Shown here: positions 45,021 to 56,734 of the stretch, piece after piece | Position numbering within the stretch: position 1 is the first letter of the stretch | Layout of the letters: each line of letters starts with the position of its first letter | Source: Fragilaria crotonensis | Lineage: Eukaryota; Bacillariophyta; Fragilariophyceae; Fragilariales; Fragilariaceae | NCBI GenBank assembly: GCA_022925895.1 | Contig: JAKSYS010000209.1 | Coordinates: 24,739 to 88,738 of the forward strand | Length of the DNA: 64,000 nucleotides | Reading direction: 5' to 3' | Translations under genes and position numbers: made by a program | The notes under the pieces: generated by a model | Database searches by the model: none | What the model was told of the DNA's origin: nothing | What the model saw: the letters and a program-made list of their open reading frames with translations, nothing else

Positions 45021-45706
45021 CGCTAGTGCGAGACTCGATCCGATCGCAAGTCTGTGTCTTTTATTCCTGATTTCGATACACTTTGCAGTCCTTGTGAAAT
45101 GGAATTGGATAACGTTGCGGAGTTCCTTCCTCTTCTTTGACGAGGAACACGTCGAAATCGCTTACTCCGTTCTTCACACACTAAGATAGCGGTTTGGGAA
45201 TGGCATCAGTGCTTGCTTCCGCAGATGAGCAATGCATCCTTAAAATTGATAAATCAGGCAATACTAAGATTGGATAGAACATCAACGACAATTTGAGAAC
45301 AATGATTGAAAAGTTCTGTCAGTCAAAAGTTCCATGATATCATGATGATCTCTGACCGACTGTAGCGTTGATCTTGATGGGAAGCGTTTCAAGCTGCCCC
45401 GGACGGCGATGCACAAACGCATTGCACGTGCCCTTTTTTGTATTCCCTTCTGTGATGGCATTGGGGTTTATCGAGGTGCTTGCCATGTGTGCCGCGCACG
45501 CTGTGTCACATTTCCTCCTATTACACGCAATTTTCCACTGTAACCTGATAATGTAGATCTTTTGTCAACCTACCAAAAGCAACTCTGTTCACTATAATAG
45601 ATTCATACACAGAGCTAAGGCGAAGAATTTCTTCAAATTGCGATAAGGAATGGAATGGACCGAAATGTTTGCACGGACGCCGTTTGACTGCACACAAGCA
45701 GCAGCC
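45021..45706. other. Intergenic between convergent genes
   Basis: Nothing recognisable. Two short plus-strand ORFs with hydrophobic stretches (near 45000 and 45370) are not supported as genes. Confidence 0.4.
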
Positions 45707-48700
45707 TTACATTGGCAGGAGGAGACCTTCCAGAAAATTGCGAGCTTCGTCCTTTCCAAATTTGTCATTGAGTTTCTTGACAGACGTATGGAGGGCAGTC
45801 AATTCGTTGCCTTCCAAAGGATCTTCGGGAACGTCACCGTCATACGCTTCCAAGGCAGAAAGCAATTTTGATTCTCCGTCGGTCACGTTATCATCGAGAC
45901 GGTAGCGGCGGAGCCAAGGCATTAGGGCAATCACAAAGATCAAGCGCCATTGGCCGCCGGCGCGGTTTCCAAATTGGTCGCCGTACCTAAGCTTAAGTAA
46001 ATAAATGACTCCCAGACGTTCCATGTAAGGATGGCGATGGGCATCATGGAGCAGCAAACCCTTTCGGAACTGAATTGGGTGGCCGTCTAAAGCTATGGGC
46101 CCAATCATCCCAACACCAGGGGCAAAGATAGGTGTATCAAGCCGCCCAATGTAAAAGGCGCTAATGGCGAGAAGCTTCACCAATCGAATGAGCATGGTTC
46201 CCACAGTTAGCCCAAGGGCCCAGCATTCTTCCAACAAATGTTAGAGTTGTAGTGACAAGTTATTTGCACGGGTTAGAGAGACACTTACCGAGGACAAGCA
46301 TCAGGAAATTACCTCCAATCGGCCTCTTGCGAAAGAACCCTACAAAGAGAATTCTGCGCACGAAAAGAAGAAGGAGTAACTTGAAGACAAGGGTCACCAA
46401 GATTCCAATCACGTTGGCAAGCAAAATCATCACATATGTTCGCGTGACGCTCCAGACCAAAGCAAACGTAACCAATCCAACAATGATCAAGATAGACAAG
46501 GCACAGTAAAAGGTCCCCCAGAAGGCTGAACCAAACAGGATGGTGGTAAGGTCAGGCGCCATGCGATATTCAGGGAAAGACCGGCAGCGAAGGCTGCCAA
46601 TGTGACCGCAGCGAAACTGCAGGATAGTGCTGACACTCGATGGAATCCAAACAAGCGCGAGTGAAGCCGCAGCGAGAAACGCAACAACACAACCCACACT
46701 GCCAGCAAATCGTACTTCAGCCTCGGTTGGGAACCAATCAGGATCGGAAGAATCACTTGAAGCCTCTTCCTGAAGGTGTCTGTATTGCTGGTCGAGCTCA
46801 AAGAGGTGTCTAGTGGTAGCGGTGGAATTTGAAGCAGTCCCATTGGCCATGGTTTGCGCCAGAGCCGCTGCAAAAATGGCGAGTGTCTCTTGTTGTTGTA
46901 GGCTTGCGACGGACTGAAGGATCTCTGGGTTACTGGCATTGAGGAGATATGCAACAAACTTAAAAGCAAGGTCCGGGTTTGATACTGCGTAACTCTGCCA
47001 CACTTTCCAAAATAATTCTCCACCAATACTTAACATCTTTTCGACGGCCTCAGCTACGTAAGGGACGTACGTAGCGACGAGTGCTTCAATATCGACGCTT
47101 GGAGCTGGTGACATTGTTGGCGATGGTGTTATTGTTGGTGAAGGTGACACGGAAGGGGCTTGCGTTTCAGGGTTGTAAATCGCTTGGATGAGTAGGTCGA
47201 TGCTTGCGTATAGGATAATGTAGAAGATGACGATGAACCATTGAGCAACATTCATGGAGTAGAGGCCGGCGTGGATGTACACGCCGTCCTCCTTGAACAA
47301 GGAACCGTTCCACATCTTTCGAAATGTATCCAGAACGCCTCCCACTGGTTCGCGGTGGTCGGCAGTCGCTTGAAAGTGCATCATGGCTTTCGCATGGGAG
47401 CTATTTAACGAAGTACCCCTCAATTTGAGACTGGCGGTTTCTGATTTTTCGGCTCTTTCAAGACAAGTACCACTGTGCTGTTCCAAAGCATGGTCAACCA
47501 TGCTGTTGATCTTGAACGCCGCAGCTTGCTTCGAGCAACACTCGGATTTGGCCATTTCGCACGTCAACCAGAAGTTCGAGAAAGGGAGTTTCTTCCACAT
47601 TGACCTTGGAACGAGGACGTAGAGGAGTGCCTTTATCTGGAAAGGAGAAGAAGCAGCCCAAAGCAAGCGCAAAGCCGTAAACGAATTGATATTGATAATC
47701 CGGAGCCTTGTATGTGTTGATGAGAAAGAATTTAACACTGTAGATGTATGACAAAATGCAGGAGATTGTGATCGATGCAATTCCAACCACAACACTAAAA
47801 AGCCAGGAAGATCGTGTTGAGGTAAATGGAGTTACCGGCGGTAGACAAAACGACGAAGATCGTTCCCAAAACAATGAGCTGCAACATGATCATCATCCAG
47901 GCAATGATGGAGTTGGCGACGCGACATCCAAACTCGGACATGAACGACGTCGGGCAATCCTGTCTGTTGGAGTATAACGATGTGTCGTATTGGGTGAGAA
48001 ACAAGAGATTTTCGGGCAAATCGCAAAACGTTTCCGTGTGACGGCGTTGGTAAACTTACTGTCCAAGCTTTGTTCTAAACTCAAACGCATACGCGAAAAA
48101 AGCAACAACTACCAACACCCAGAGATAGATATTGAAGGTCTTGGACCGATAATTCTCGGCGACGGTATCGATCGTAGGCAAAGTGAAGAGTCGACTAATC
48201 TTGTCAAGGGCATCGTCAAAGTTCGACTTGGTGACTTCTTCATCTGGATCGTTGTCTTCCAAATTTGCGTCGAGAACCGTTCCATCAAGAACATCGTCGT
48301 AATACGTGGTTTCTCGATTTTCCCATTCCAGATCGTATTGTTGAATGTCTGACGTTGTGGCATTTACCAATACATTGTAATCAAACATTGTGGTACCGTC
48401 TTGGTTTGCGCCAGCTGCTTTGAGCATCTCATCCACCATCGCTAAAGGCACATCATCCTCACCATAGGTCTTCATGATATTGATCATCATTTTTCGGTCC
48501 AAACGCACGGGTTCTGTAGATCCGGTGACATCCAACATGATCATCTTGAGGACTTCGCCAACGAGCACTTGAGCATGATCATCATCAGCCCCAGTCTTGC
48601 GAAGGTGTGGTATGAGCAAAATGCTGGTAAGCTCAACGAGATCAAAGACTGCGGTGGGGGAATCGTCAATAGCGCCGGCCAAGCCGGGCATAAGATTCTT

Positions 48701-48971
48701 TTCGACGTACGCCAAATCGACTTTGATGCCATGTCGAGAGACAAGGAAATTGACAACGTCTTGGGCTGTAGAAGCAAGGATTCACTGGGTTAGATGATAA
48801 TTCATAGTCTGCATCGTATGAGGATGAGGACATCATGGAGGAATGAGGGGCATGCATACCTGTTATAGATGCGTCCTGTCTGAGCGTCGGTCCAGATTGA
48901 TGCAACGCTGAGATGTACTCGAGTTCCTTGACATCGGCGTGTGCGCCAATCGGTTTCTCAAAAGTAATCAT
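45707..48971 (-). CDS. Multi-pass membrane protein, four exons, two frame breaks
   Basis: Exon 1 is 48971-48860 (ATG MITFEKPIGAHADVKELEY). Intron 1 is 48859-48766 (GTATGC...CTACAG). Exon 2 is 48765-48060. Intron 2 is 48059-47964 (GTAAGT...CAACAG). Exon 3 is 47963-46289. Intron 3 is 46288-46228 (GTAAGT...GGAAG). Exon 4 is 46227-45707. Exon 2 holds a weak EF-hand-like helix-loop-helix (MLKAAGANQDGTTMFDYNVLV) and ends in a TM helix. Exon 3 adds TM helices, a long soluble part, a PSPSPTITPSPT linker and more TM helices. Exon 4 ends with YIGRLDTPIFAPGVG and HDAHRHPYMERLG, which faintly recall STRA6-like proteins. Frame breaks lie at an A5/T5 run (47797-47801) and near 47490. Confidence 0.7.
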
Positions 48972-50054
48972 GATGTATGATCAATATGATCAAGTCAGAT
49001 CAAAAGATCAGAGGGTAGATAATGAGAATGGAGAGTGCTGCCGATTGTACTTGAGAAGATATTCGAACTTTCGAAGGTAACAAGTTACGTGCTGGCAACC
49101 TATCCAGTAAGCCGACTTGAAAATCCTGGTACATAAAGTTTTATCTATGTACTTGGCGTACCATGTATGCACACATGTCTTACCGAAGTAATTTGTACTT
49201 TACGTACGTTTGCGAAATACTCCGAGCTACATTGATGACATGATGACGCCTGCCTTGTCCGTTCGTCTCTATGTATTCAAAAAAAGGAATCTTCAGCCCT
49301 TCAGTGCGAACTCCAGTATGTCGCTTCCCTGTGTCACACAAAAGATGTCTGACAACATTAATGCGTTTTTTTGTAGTATGTAGTATGTACTATGTACTGT
49401 ATTATGTACTGTATACATACTACTCTCAGAGTTCGCCTTCATGAGGATTTCGGGTCACAATTGCTGATGTCACCCAAAGTTCAAGGGCAAGTTGAAGAAT
49501 CGTACATCCTCCGTGGCGTCAAGATGGACAACTACGCTATTGGTTGTACGACGTACAGCTGTACCTGGCATTACAGCAATTACAGCACACGTCTTGCACA
49601 TGATGTTGGACTACCTGGTACTGTATTTAGTGGTACCAGGTATTTGAGTACGGAATACACGAATGCAGATACAGGTATGCTGGAGCAGATACGAAATGCT
49701 ATGAATACAAGTGTATTCTCACAGGATATCATATAGCATGTACCCTGGTACAGTACTCGGAGTAGTTGAAAACCTACCGGTAGTTTCAGTAGAGTGTCAA
49801 AATCACTTTCCAATCGAAAATTGTTATCGCGCGCGCCTCCATTAAGATTTACAACTGGAGCACCCGTACTCTCGTACTCTGGTACGTGGTTTCTGGCATC
49901 ATACCTGGTACATGTACTGTCTGGCGATAATCTGGGTTCTGGGGTCTGGGGTCTGGGGTAGCTATACGCATACAACTCGATTGTACACAATGACACTTGC
50001 AAGAAGACTACGTAAGCAAAGTACACCCAAGCTCGGGGTATACCTCCACACTCC
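48972..50054. other. Upstream region of the membrane-protein gene
   Basis: AT-rich and full of short GTAC-type palindromic words (gtatgtac, ggtaccagg). It contains the palindrome CTACCGGTAG at 49774-49783. No convincing gene. Confidence 0.4.
49931..49958 (+). repeat. Heptamer array TCTGGGG x4 (first copy TCTGGGT)
   Basis: Four tandem copies with one mismatch give four G tracts of three or more on the plus strand. Confidence 0.9.
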
Positions 50055-50813
50055 CATCCCCACCCGTCGGGGTCTTTTTGGGACGCTATTTTTCGAGTAG
50101 CGTCCTTAGAAGCTTATTTAGGACATTTCCGATATGTCCGATCACTCCTCCAATTCCCACCCGATGCGCTATTATATGGGGTTTAAAAAGGGGGCGCACC
50201 CGTGCGCCGTACTATTTCACTATACGAGTACAGTACGATATTCGGATTTCATTCTTTTGTCGTCTTCCTCGTCTCTCGTTCTATCATCATATCATCATCA
50301 TCGTGGTTGTAGAATGGATCCACCTGTCAACAATGACGATTTGCTCATGAAGCATTTCGTTTTCAAGCGTGAAATCACCTCCTGGTGTGAAGAACAACAT
50401 CATCACTACCGGTAGGTAGATGAGTGAGGTCACCATTGTCATCCCAAACGACGTCCATTTTGTTGCGATTTTTTTACAAACGTAGTCGAGTAGTTCAAGT
50501 AGTACAAAGTATGGCGCACCGAGCACAAATATGGCGCACCATGCCTGAATCCAATGTTGAATAGATCTAAAGTCTCGAATCGAGTTGATCAAATAGGACG
50601 TATTGAGCAACGCTATTTTATTGCCAGGAAGCAGAAATCATATTAATTCTGCCATATATGGCAGAATGAATAGCGTTATATTCCAAGATATTCCATGAGC
50701 TTTTACGAAAATGTCCATCGGGCCCAACCGGTGGTATGCCGATTTCTAAAAAAAGACGCTTAAATGAGGCTAAAATCCAAAATGTCCGAGAAATACCCCC
50801 ACGGGTGGGGATG
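50055..50813. mobile_element. Candidate terminal-inverted-repeat element (MITE-like)
   Basis: The first 30 bases (50055-50084, starting CATCCCCACCCGT) and the reverse complement of 50784-50813 match at 26 of 30 positions. The 759-bp interior holds a second inverted repeat (50609-50677) and a 107-codon minus-strand frame with two hydrophobic stretches. That frame opens only with TTG, so I do not call a gene. I see no clear target duplication at the ends, which leaves a chance pair of inverted repeats possible. Confidence 0.45.
50609..50677. repeat. Nested inverted repeat with a 20-bp perfect palindrome
   Basis: The outer arms are AACGCTATT (50609-50617) and AATAGCGTT (50669-50677). Between them TTCTGCCATATATGGCAGAA (50647-50666) is its own reverse complement. 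Confidence 0.85.
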
Positions 50814-50899
50814 CTCTTATAGGGGCGTTGTTAACTCCCAAAAAATGCACCAAAACCGGATACAACTCCGGGTATTTTTGTATCATGCCGTTATTTTTT

Positions 50900-51020
50900 G
50901 CCGTTAGCTTGATACGGTATCCGTGAACCTGATACGAATTTTTTGGAACGAAAATATCAGGATCAGGATCACGGATACCGTATCACGATGCCGGCCAACG
51001 ATGAAATAACTTCTAACGGC
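50900..51020. repeat. Long inverted repeat
   Basis: TGATACGGTATCCGTGA (50910-50926) pairs perfectly with TCACGGATACCGTATCA (50969-50985). Outer arms GCCGTTAG (50900-50907) and CTAACGGC (51013-51020) also pair. Confidence 0.88.
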
Positions 51021-51537
51021 AACAATTTCTCCATGTTTGATAAATAATGTGAAATAACGCATGTTGCAGAGTATTACATACGGAGTACTGCGGTATAATA
51101 TATCATACATGGATAAACATACAGTACCTAATATCATGAATACGCACATTATCATTTTGCTACATATATTTTGTATGCATATTCTCTCTTGTTGAACAAC
51201 TATGCTGAGTGTGATACGAACGCCAATACAAGGTGCAATGTACAAGCTGCAATGAATACGTGTATGGTGCGCATACATATGTCTATTGTCTCAATTGTTG
51301 ACGTATCGCTGTACGTGTATGTTGTACTCCGGTATGATTCTCAACCGAACCAATGCAATGCCAGCACTGTGCACTGTGCACGCGAGGCACAACGACGATT
51401 GAATCCCACGAGGAGTTTGTCTCAGTGGACAGTGGACGCATAGAGTAGCGTTGTGTGTCGTTTTTGCTGAACGAACGAATCAAAGTGTGTGACGTTATGT
51501 GGGCAGTTAAAATAAGTGTGGATGCGTCAGCAATCAT

Positions 51538-51580
51538 CGTGATACAAGCTGTTGAGTTAATAACGAATTCTTGTATCACG
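51538..51580. repeat. Hairpin with 11-bp arms
   Basis: CGTGATACAAG (51538-51548) and CTTGTATCACG (51570-51580) are perfect reverse complements around a 21-base loop. The TGATAC word is shared with the hairpin at 50910. Confidence 0.85.
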
Positions 51581-51812
51581 GACTTTCAGGTGAATAAAAA
51601 AAATATTTAACGTTAAGTTCACAACTGCCTGATACAAAATTTTGTGATACGCGAAGGAGTTAACAACGGCCCTTAACGGATTGATCGTCCTCTCTACCAT
51701 CACAGAAATCACTGAGTACTGGAAGCTACTACTGGTAGCGGAATCTGAGGTATGTCCTATCGGAACTGTTGTCATTTCGAATGAGCATTTTGATCCGTAT
51801 ATACTGTAACAC

Positions 51813-51938
51813 GTTGAGCATTGCACACAACTTAGTAGTATGCAGCATCCTGAAGAACTCGAGAATGCTCTGGAGTTCTGAAGTACCTCGCATATATGAG
51901 AACCAGAGAGCTACCGGAGTAGAGGTAGAGAGATGATG
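51813..51938 (+). promoter_or_regulatory. Remnant duplicate of the 54345 gene upstream region
   Basis: Blocks gttgagcattgca, ctctggagt, gaagtacct and gaaccagagagcta occur here in the same order and similar spacing as at 54224-54318. Both series run up to an ATGATG (51933-51938 and 54345-54350). Here the frame after ATGATG stops after four more codons. Confidence 0.5.
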
Positions 51939-52427
51939 GCGAGTTTTTGACAACTCATGTCGACGTGATGACGTCGCACCAGAATGAATGAAGATGTGAA
52001 ATTCGGTGGTGGTGCGACTGTGTAGAAGAGGACATACACAAATGGGTCTCAAGAAAAAGGCCAGTTCAACCGCGCAAGGAGGACCTGTACCGATCGAGGC
52101 GATACCCGTTTAGACAATCCATAATGGAGCTGAGCTTTCAATTGTCGGAAATGTGTACTGGTGATGCCTGTATGATGTATGCCATATGGTTGTACTGTGT
52201 TATGTTGTACTGCTTGTGCTAGTACCTACGGAAGCTCTGGAGGCCAAGACCAGAGTGACGCTTGCGGGCGAGGGTACGTTGTGGATCTGCAGGTGGGTAG
52301 AATAACTCTCGTGATCATTCTATGATGCTGTGTTGTACTTCTACAGCTGTGCCCGTGAATTTGCATACTGAACCTCCATTTGACTCAAAGCGTGGTACGT
52401 TGTTCGACGAGCGGGCCTCGTCACCGG

Positions 52428-53373
52428 TTATTCCGCCACTTCGCCAAGGAACCCTTTCGGATTGGTCCGCCGGGCTTCCTGGAGCCATGCATCCATTTTT
52501 TTCTCATCATATCTCTTATTCTGAAAACGAGGTTTCAAGAACGGCGACGACGAAGCTCTATTGTTGCTACCGGTAGAGCTGCTGCATTTTCGTAACGCCA
52601 CCAGATTCATACCCCATTCGACTCTACACAAATCCTCGTCGCCCGGCATTATGCCCGAGAGTTCCTTCGCTCCCAGTTGATGCCTCATGAGTACTTGCTC
52701 GATTTGTTTTAGTTTGGTCACCACTGAAAACTCTGGTCCAGCTCCAATGCCTGCGTGGTTGATTGTGTATCCATAAATCTCACTTCCATCAGGCCAGTAC
52801 GACGTTTCCAAATCTTCAATCACGTATATCCCACCCTCCCGGAGCGATGATTTCCAGAGCGAATAGAGGAAAACCGGACGTGCTGTGGTACGTGCGAGCC
52901 ATCATCAATAATGATATCAAACGGACCTGCATCGGCCAACACCTGCATGGTTTCTCGAGTGGATTGATCTCCAAAATGGACTCTAACATTTTGGCGCATG
53001 CCGGGGATCACTTCCGGCAAATTCTCGGTGCCATACGCATAGGCTAATCCCAGGATTAACTCAGCATGTTCAAAGTAATTGTCCCATAATGAGATTGATT
53101 TGCCTCCTTTCGCACCAATTTCGAGAATCTTGAGGTTTCGTTTCTTCCGAAACGGTTCAGACCAATCGGGTAGTAGCGTTCAAAATGATGTCGATAATAC
53201 TTGTCCGATCCGGACTCTTCCAAGAGTTCCGTAAAGTTTTCCGGACCACTTACCTGATTGGGAGTGAAATCATCTTCCAACAGCTTTGCAGAATAATTCA
53301 TCGTAACAATGATGTAACCGGTCATAAAACCGACCAGATAACTTGTAATAACTCTCATATTGTACGACCGCAT
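52428..53373 (-). CDS. Membrane-anchored class I SAM-dependent methyltransferase (two frame breaks)
   Basis: ATG 53373 or 53358 starts a signal-anchor helix (VITSYLVGFMTGYIIVTM), so the catalytic part would face the lumen as in type II proteins. The domain runs SGSDKYYRHHFERYYP, then motif I LKILEIGAKGGKSISLW, then FDIIIDDGSHVPQHV, then GGIYVIEDLETSYWPDG, and a tail ending GFLGEVAE. The DDGSH and YVIEDLETSY motifs fit the family of demethylmacrocin O-methyltransferase-like and cephalosporin-hydroxylase-like proteins, where sugar O-methylation is one known activity. The substrate is unknown. Two single-base losses (near 53167 and 52867, beside CCC and TTTT) shift the frame. No introns are seen. 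Confidence 0.75.
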
Positions 53374-54223
53374 GACTATAAAGGACTGTTTTGAGGAAAA
53401 CAAGGAGAGTATTTTGAGTCTCGAAGATCCCCAGCATTGCAAGTGTTGAGACATGCAGTCCACAGCCAATGACCTTTCTTCCTTCCCTACGAATCACACT
53501 GGTGGTAATCACTCCCCAAACAGCGACAACTCTCCCTCCAAACAAAAGCAGTCGCAATGATACTATTAAGAACTAACCGTAATAACGATACTCACATTGA
53601 TGATATGCGCACGAGAGACCGCTGACAAATGTGATGGAAGCACGACGTTTATGAGTTTGGACCGTTGAATAAGCGAGATTGTGCATTGCATACACAGTAT
53701 CCTGTCTACTCCCTCAGTCCATATGTAGCAGTCACCTTTCAACCATGAATGCGGAAAATTACTGTATTGCCCCAAAACGTCATTTGCTTCGCATTCACCA
53801 GTATTCGCATGATCTCCACTGATAATATGTATGAATATACATGTTGAAGTAAAGGAGTAACAGAATGCTCAAAATTGAGTTTACAGATTGTGATTTTGGA
53901 ATTTTCGAGTTTTCTTGTCATAACTCACAATGATTCAACACCTTTTAAGGCCTTTGGGGCACCGTTACGTATTCTTTATACAATTGAAAAACGGACAAAA
54001 ACGTTTTTGTATTTTGAGTTCATTTTACCACTGTTAGATGATACAGAAAACATGTGGCGACAGTCGACAGTATTACGTTCTCCTGTAGCCTGTAGACTAC
54101 CGTAAACACAAAAGACAACACAAATGAGTTCTCGGAGTGGCTACTTGGTACTAGGTACTGTAGTATTGAGTACTCCACCACGCATAAATAATTCATTGCT
54201 TCAAGCTTCAACCAAGCGCCGGG
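53374..54223. other. Intergenic between divergent genes
   Basis: AT-rich, no convincing ORF. It would contain the promoters of the methyltransferase (minus) and, further right, of the 54345 gene (plus). Confidence 0.4.
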
Positions 54224-54344
54224 GTTGAGCATTGCAACGTTACGTCTCCTTGTACAAAGCAGCTTTACTCTGGAGTCTGGACTATTGAAGTACCTGGAAT
54301 AAGAACCAGAGAGCTAACGATAGTGGTGAGAGAGGGAGATACAT
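54224..54344 (+). promoter_or_regulatory. Upstream region of the 54345 gene, duplicated at 51813
   Basis: It shares ordered blocks with 51813-51932 (gttgagcattgca, ctctggagt, gaagtacct, gaaccagagagcta) and directly precedes the ATGATG start. Confidence 0.5.
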
Positions 54345-56331
54345 ATGATGCCAGTGTATGAAAATGAAGAGCCACACAGAAATGGCGATTCTTTGCCTAA
54401 CTCGAACCAACCGGTAGATCAACAACAACAGCGAGCGAATAGTATGATCTCATCGCAGTCAAGATCATCCTTCAATTTCACCGAGGCTGTACCTCTTTCT
54501 CTATCGAGTTTGGCGCACATGGCAGTGCCTTTGGATGAGGGGGTTATGGATGGTATTCGTGAGATTGTCCACCACATGCAGCTCGCGTGTGTCAATTATG
54601 CAAGAGCAACGACAGCCGTCCAATACTCTCTCAAGGAATTGTGGGTGGATGATTGGCAATGGACCACATCGGCAGCTTCCGATTTGCCACCGGCACTTGC
54701 GAAATTAGGAATGAAACACAAGTATTGCCAACGCGTCAATATATGTGTCGGACAGCCCCAAGATGGGAAACCAGAACAAACTGAGAATTCTAATTCCAAT
54801 TCGACCACGACCGCTGCTGCGACTGTGACTGTACAGGAGAGTGACAATTGGTTGGATGACCCTTTAGTATTGGGAACACTCAGCTTTTGGTACAGTTCTC
54901 AAGAACTATTCACCGAGGAAGAGCTTCAAGACGAAAATCACGATGAACTCGAAATGAATGACGATGATGACATGCCAAACTGTATTCTATACAAGGTTGC
55001 TGTTGAATACCGATCCTTGCCACCGACTGCGAATAAAATGGCGGTTGAAGCGGAAGAACTTAGCATGTTGAGTTTTGGTGGTTCGGTGGATGACGCCGTC
55101 AAGTACGGTGCTCTAGCGAGTTTGCATGACGAGAATGCCAAGTATGTCATGGAAATTTGTTCGGTACGTGGCAAGAAGTATAAGTTCGACTTGATGGATT
55201 CCACATTGAGTGATGGTCGATTGCCTCGATGGAGGCCAAGGAAGGATCCGAACCCCCTTTGTCAAAGTCTCTGTGTCACCGTCACGGACCACACCCACGA
55301 CGACAATGTTGCTCGCCTATCCCTTGTCCTCGATGGCAATCTTCGAAAACCAAAGGAATGTCATCAAAATTGCACTTTTACACCAAGAAACTAGTGTCAT
55401 CTTTTTTGATCTTTCGAAAGCCTGTCAGTGTCACGGCCGTGCCATCCTCAGCAGTCGCTCCTGTTGGATGCCGACTTGGCAGGACAAGTCTTTATCGATG
55501 GTCGGTACGTGACAACGTGGGGACGGATTGCAAATTGGATCCCATGTGGAAGCTCTCTTTGGGTTGGATCTCAATTCCATACCAGTATGGCACGGCCGTA
55601 TTGTGGACTATAATGTCATGATGCAAGTGTATTCTCTCTTGTGGCAGGACCTTTTGGTCGACTCGCGCTTGATGGGATTGGATTTGGCCAACATGTTGCT
55701 CTCCCGTCTCATGTACGGCAAGGACGAGACGGAAGTATACGACGACGACGATGACAATATTGATACGTCTCAAGATACTCTCGAGTCACAAATCTTCTCC
55801 TCGTCCAAGTACGACCCAGTAGGGATTTGTCCCAAGGCATTGGCCACTCGCTTTGCCAACGAATTTGGAAAACTAGCAATTCCAGTCCTTGAGGATGATG
55901 TGCATGTCGTCAAACGATTGTTGGGTCATCGCACTCCAGTCGTCGTTCCACCTCGTTTAATGTCTGTCTTGATGCGAGGTGGATACTTTGGTTTGGGGGC
56001 CATTACCACATGGTTTACCGATGGCATCGTTGTCGTTCGACCACCACAAGACGACCATGAAACGAAACTCATTGTCGATGCCGTGCAGCTCTTGATCGAT
56101 GTTGGTGTTGACGACGTGACAACGGAGCAAATGGTGTTTGCCAAGATTGATGATCCAAATCCCGAACGGCATTTCAACATGTGTCGTTATTACGAGACTG
56201 AGCAGCAATACTATCTGAACGAATGTTTGGCAACATCCACACCATTTTGGGTCGCACATGCGATTGTTCGAGAACATCCTGCCGGAGGATTGGCAGAACG
56301 GAAGCTGTTGGAGAAGATGATGATGAAGTAA
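54345..56331 (+). CDS. Unrecognised conserved-looking protein, frame broken four times
   Basis: ATG 54345 (MMPVYENEEPHRNGD) opens 340 clean codons. These hold a Gln-rich N-terminus, a Ser/Thr/Asn-rich insert, an acidic patch and no TM helix. From 55528 to the stop at 56331 another frame is open and protein-like (LDLNSIPVWHGRIVDYNVMM, YDPVGICPKALATRFANEFGKLAIPVLEDDV, VVVPPRLMSVLMRGGYFGLGA). Between 55340 and 55530 the best-looking protein alternates between all three frames (NVIKIALLHQETSVIFFDLSK, then PVSVTAVPSS, then LLLDADLAGQVFIDGRYVTTWG). I found no intron that resolves this. The family is not known to me. It could be a pseudogene or an assembly error. Confidence 0.55.
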
Positions 56332-56734
56332 AAACCTGTGACACTTGTTTGTGTGGGGGGCAGATGCATGGCATGGAACGAACGGGACTTGGTTAATTAG
56401 TAGTGAGTTGTGTTTGGTGTTTAGCACCTCTTGGCTGTCCTGATATTTGCATAATAATCAGCCACATATTAAATGCTTTTGCACGCTTGCGAAGGTTTTG
56501 GAACCTCAACCGGCATGGAAAAATGTAGCAAATGGTCACACAGGTGGATGAGCACCTTCGTATTGCCGACTGCCCTACGTGACTTACGGTAATGCACAAA
56601 GACACATGTAGCTTATTAATGTTTTACTTCTGTGAGAGCACCTGACGAGAATAAACTTTTACATCGATATCTCGGAGAAATTGTTACCAGTCCAAACAAA
56701 CTGCACACACAGCCAAGGCTTGGATGTAGCGCAT
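56332..56734. other. Intergenic between convergent genes
   Basis: Two genes end here facing each other. Short ORFs only; nothing else recognised. Confidence 0.4.

Larger units (their letters stand above)
50814..52427. other. Intergenic with hairpins and a duplicated upstream region
   Basis: No convincing gene. It contains hairpins at 50900-51020 and 51538-51580 and a sequence at 51813-51938 resembling the upstream region of the 54345 gene. A short ATG frame at 52041 (MGLKKKASS) stops after 23 codons. Confidence 0.4.

Noticed and set aside
50287-50610. 107-codon minus-strand ORF with two hydrophobic stretches
   Set aside because: It opens with TTG; the first ATG is at residue 57. It lies inside a candidate TIR element and starts in an inverted repeat. 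No splice-site model rescued it.
52041-52112. Short plus-strand frame MGLKKKASS, following a purine-rich upstream sequence
   Set aside because: It stops after 23 codons and no downstream exon with a matching splice site was found.
54345-55394. Treating 54345-55394 as a complete gene
   Set aside because: Its last codons differ in character from the rest, and a clearly protein-like frame continues to 56331, so the stop at 55394 is probably the result of a frame break.
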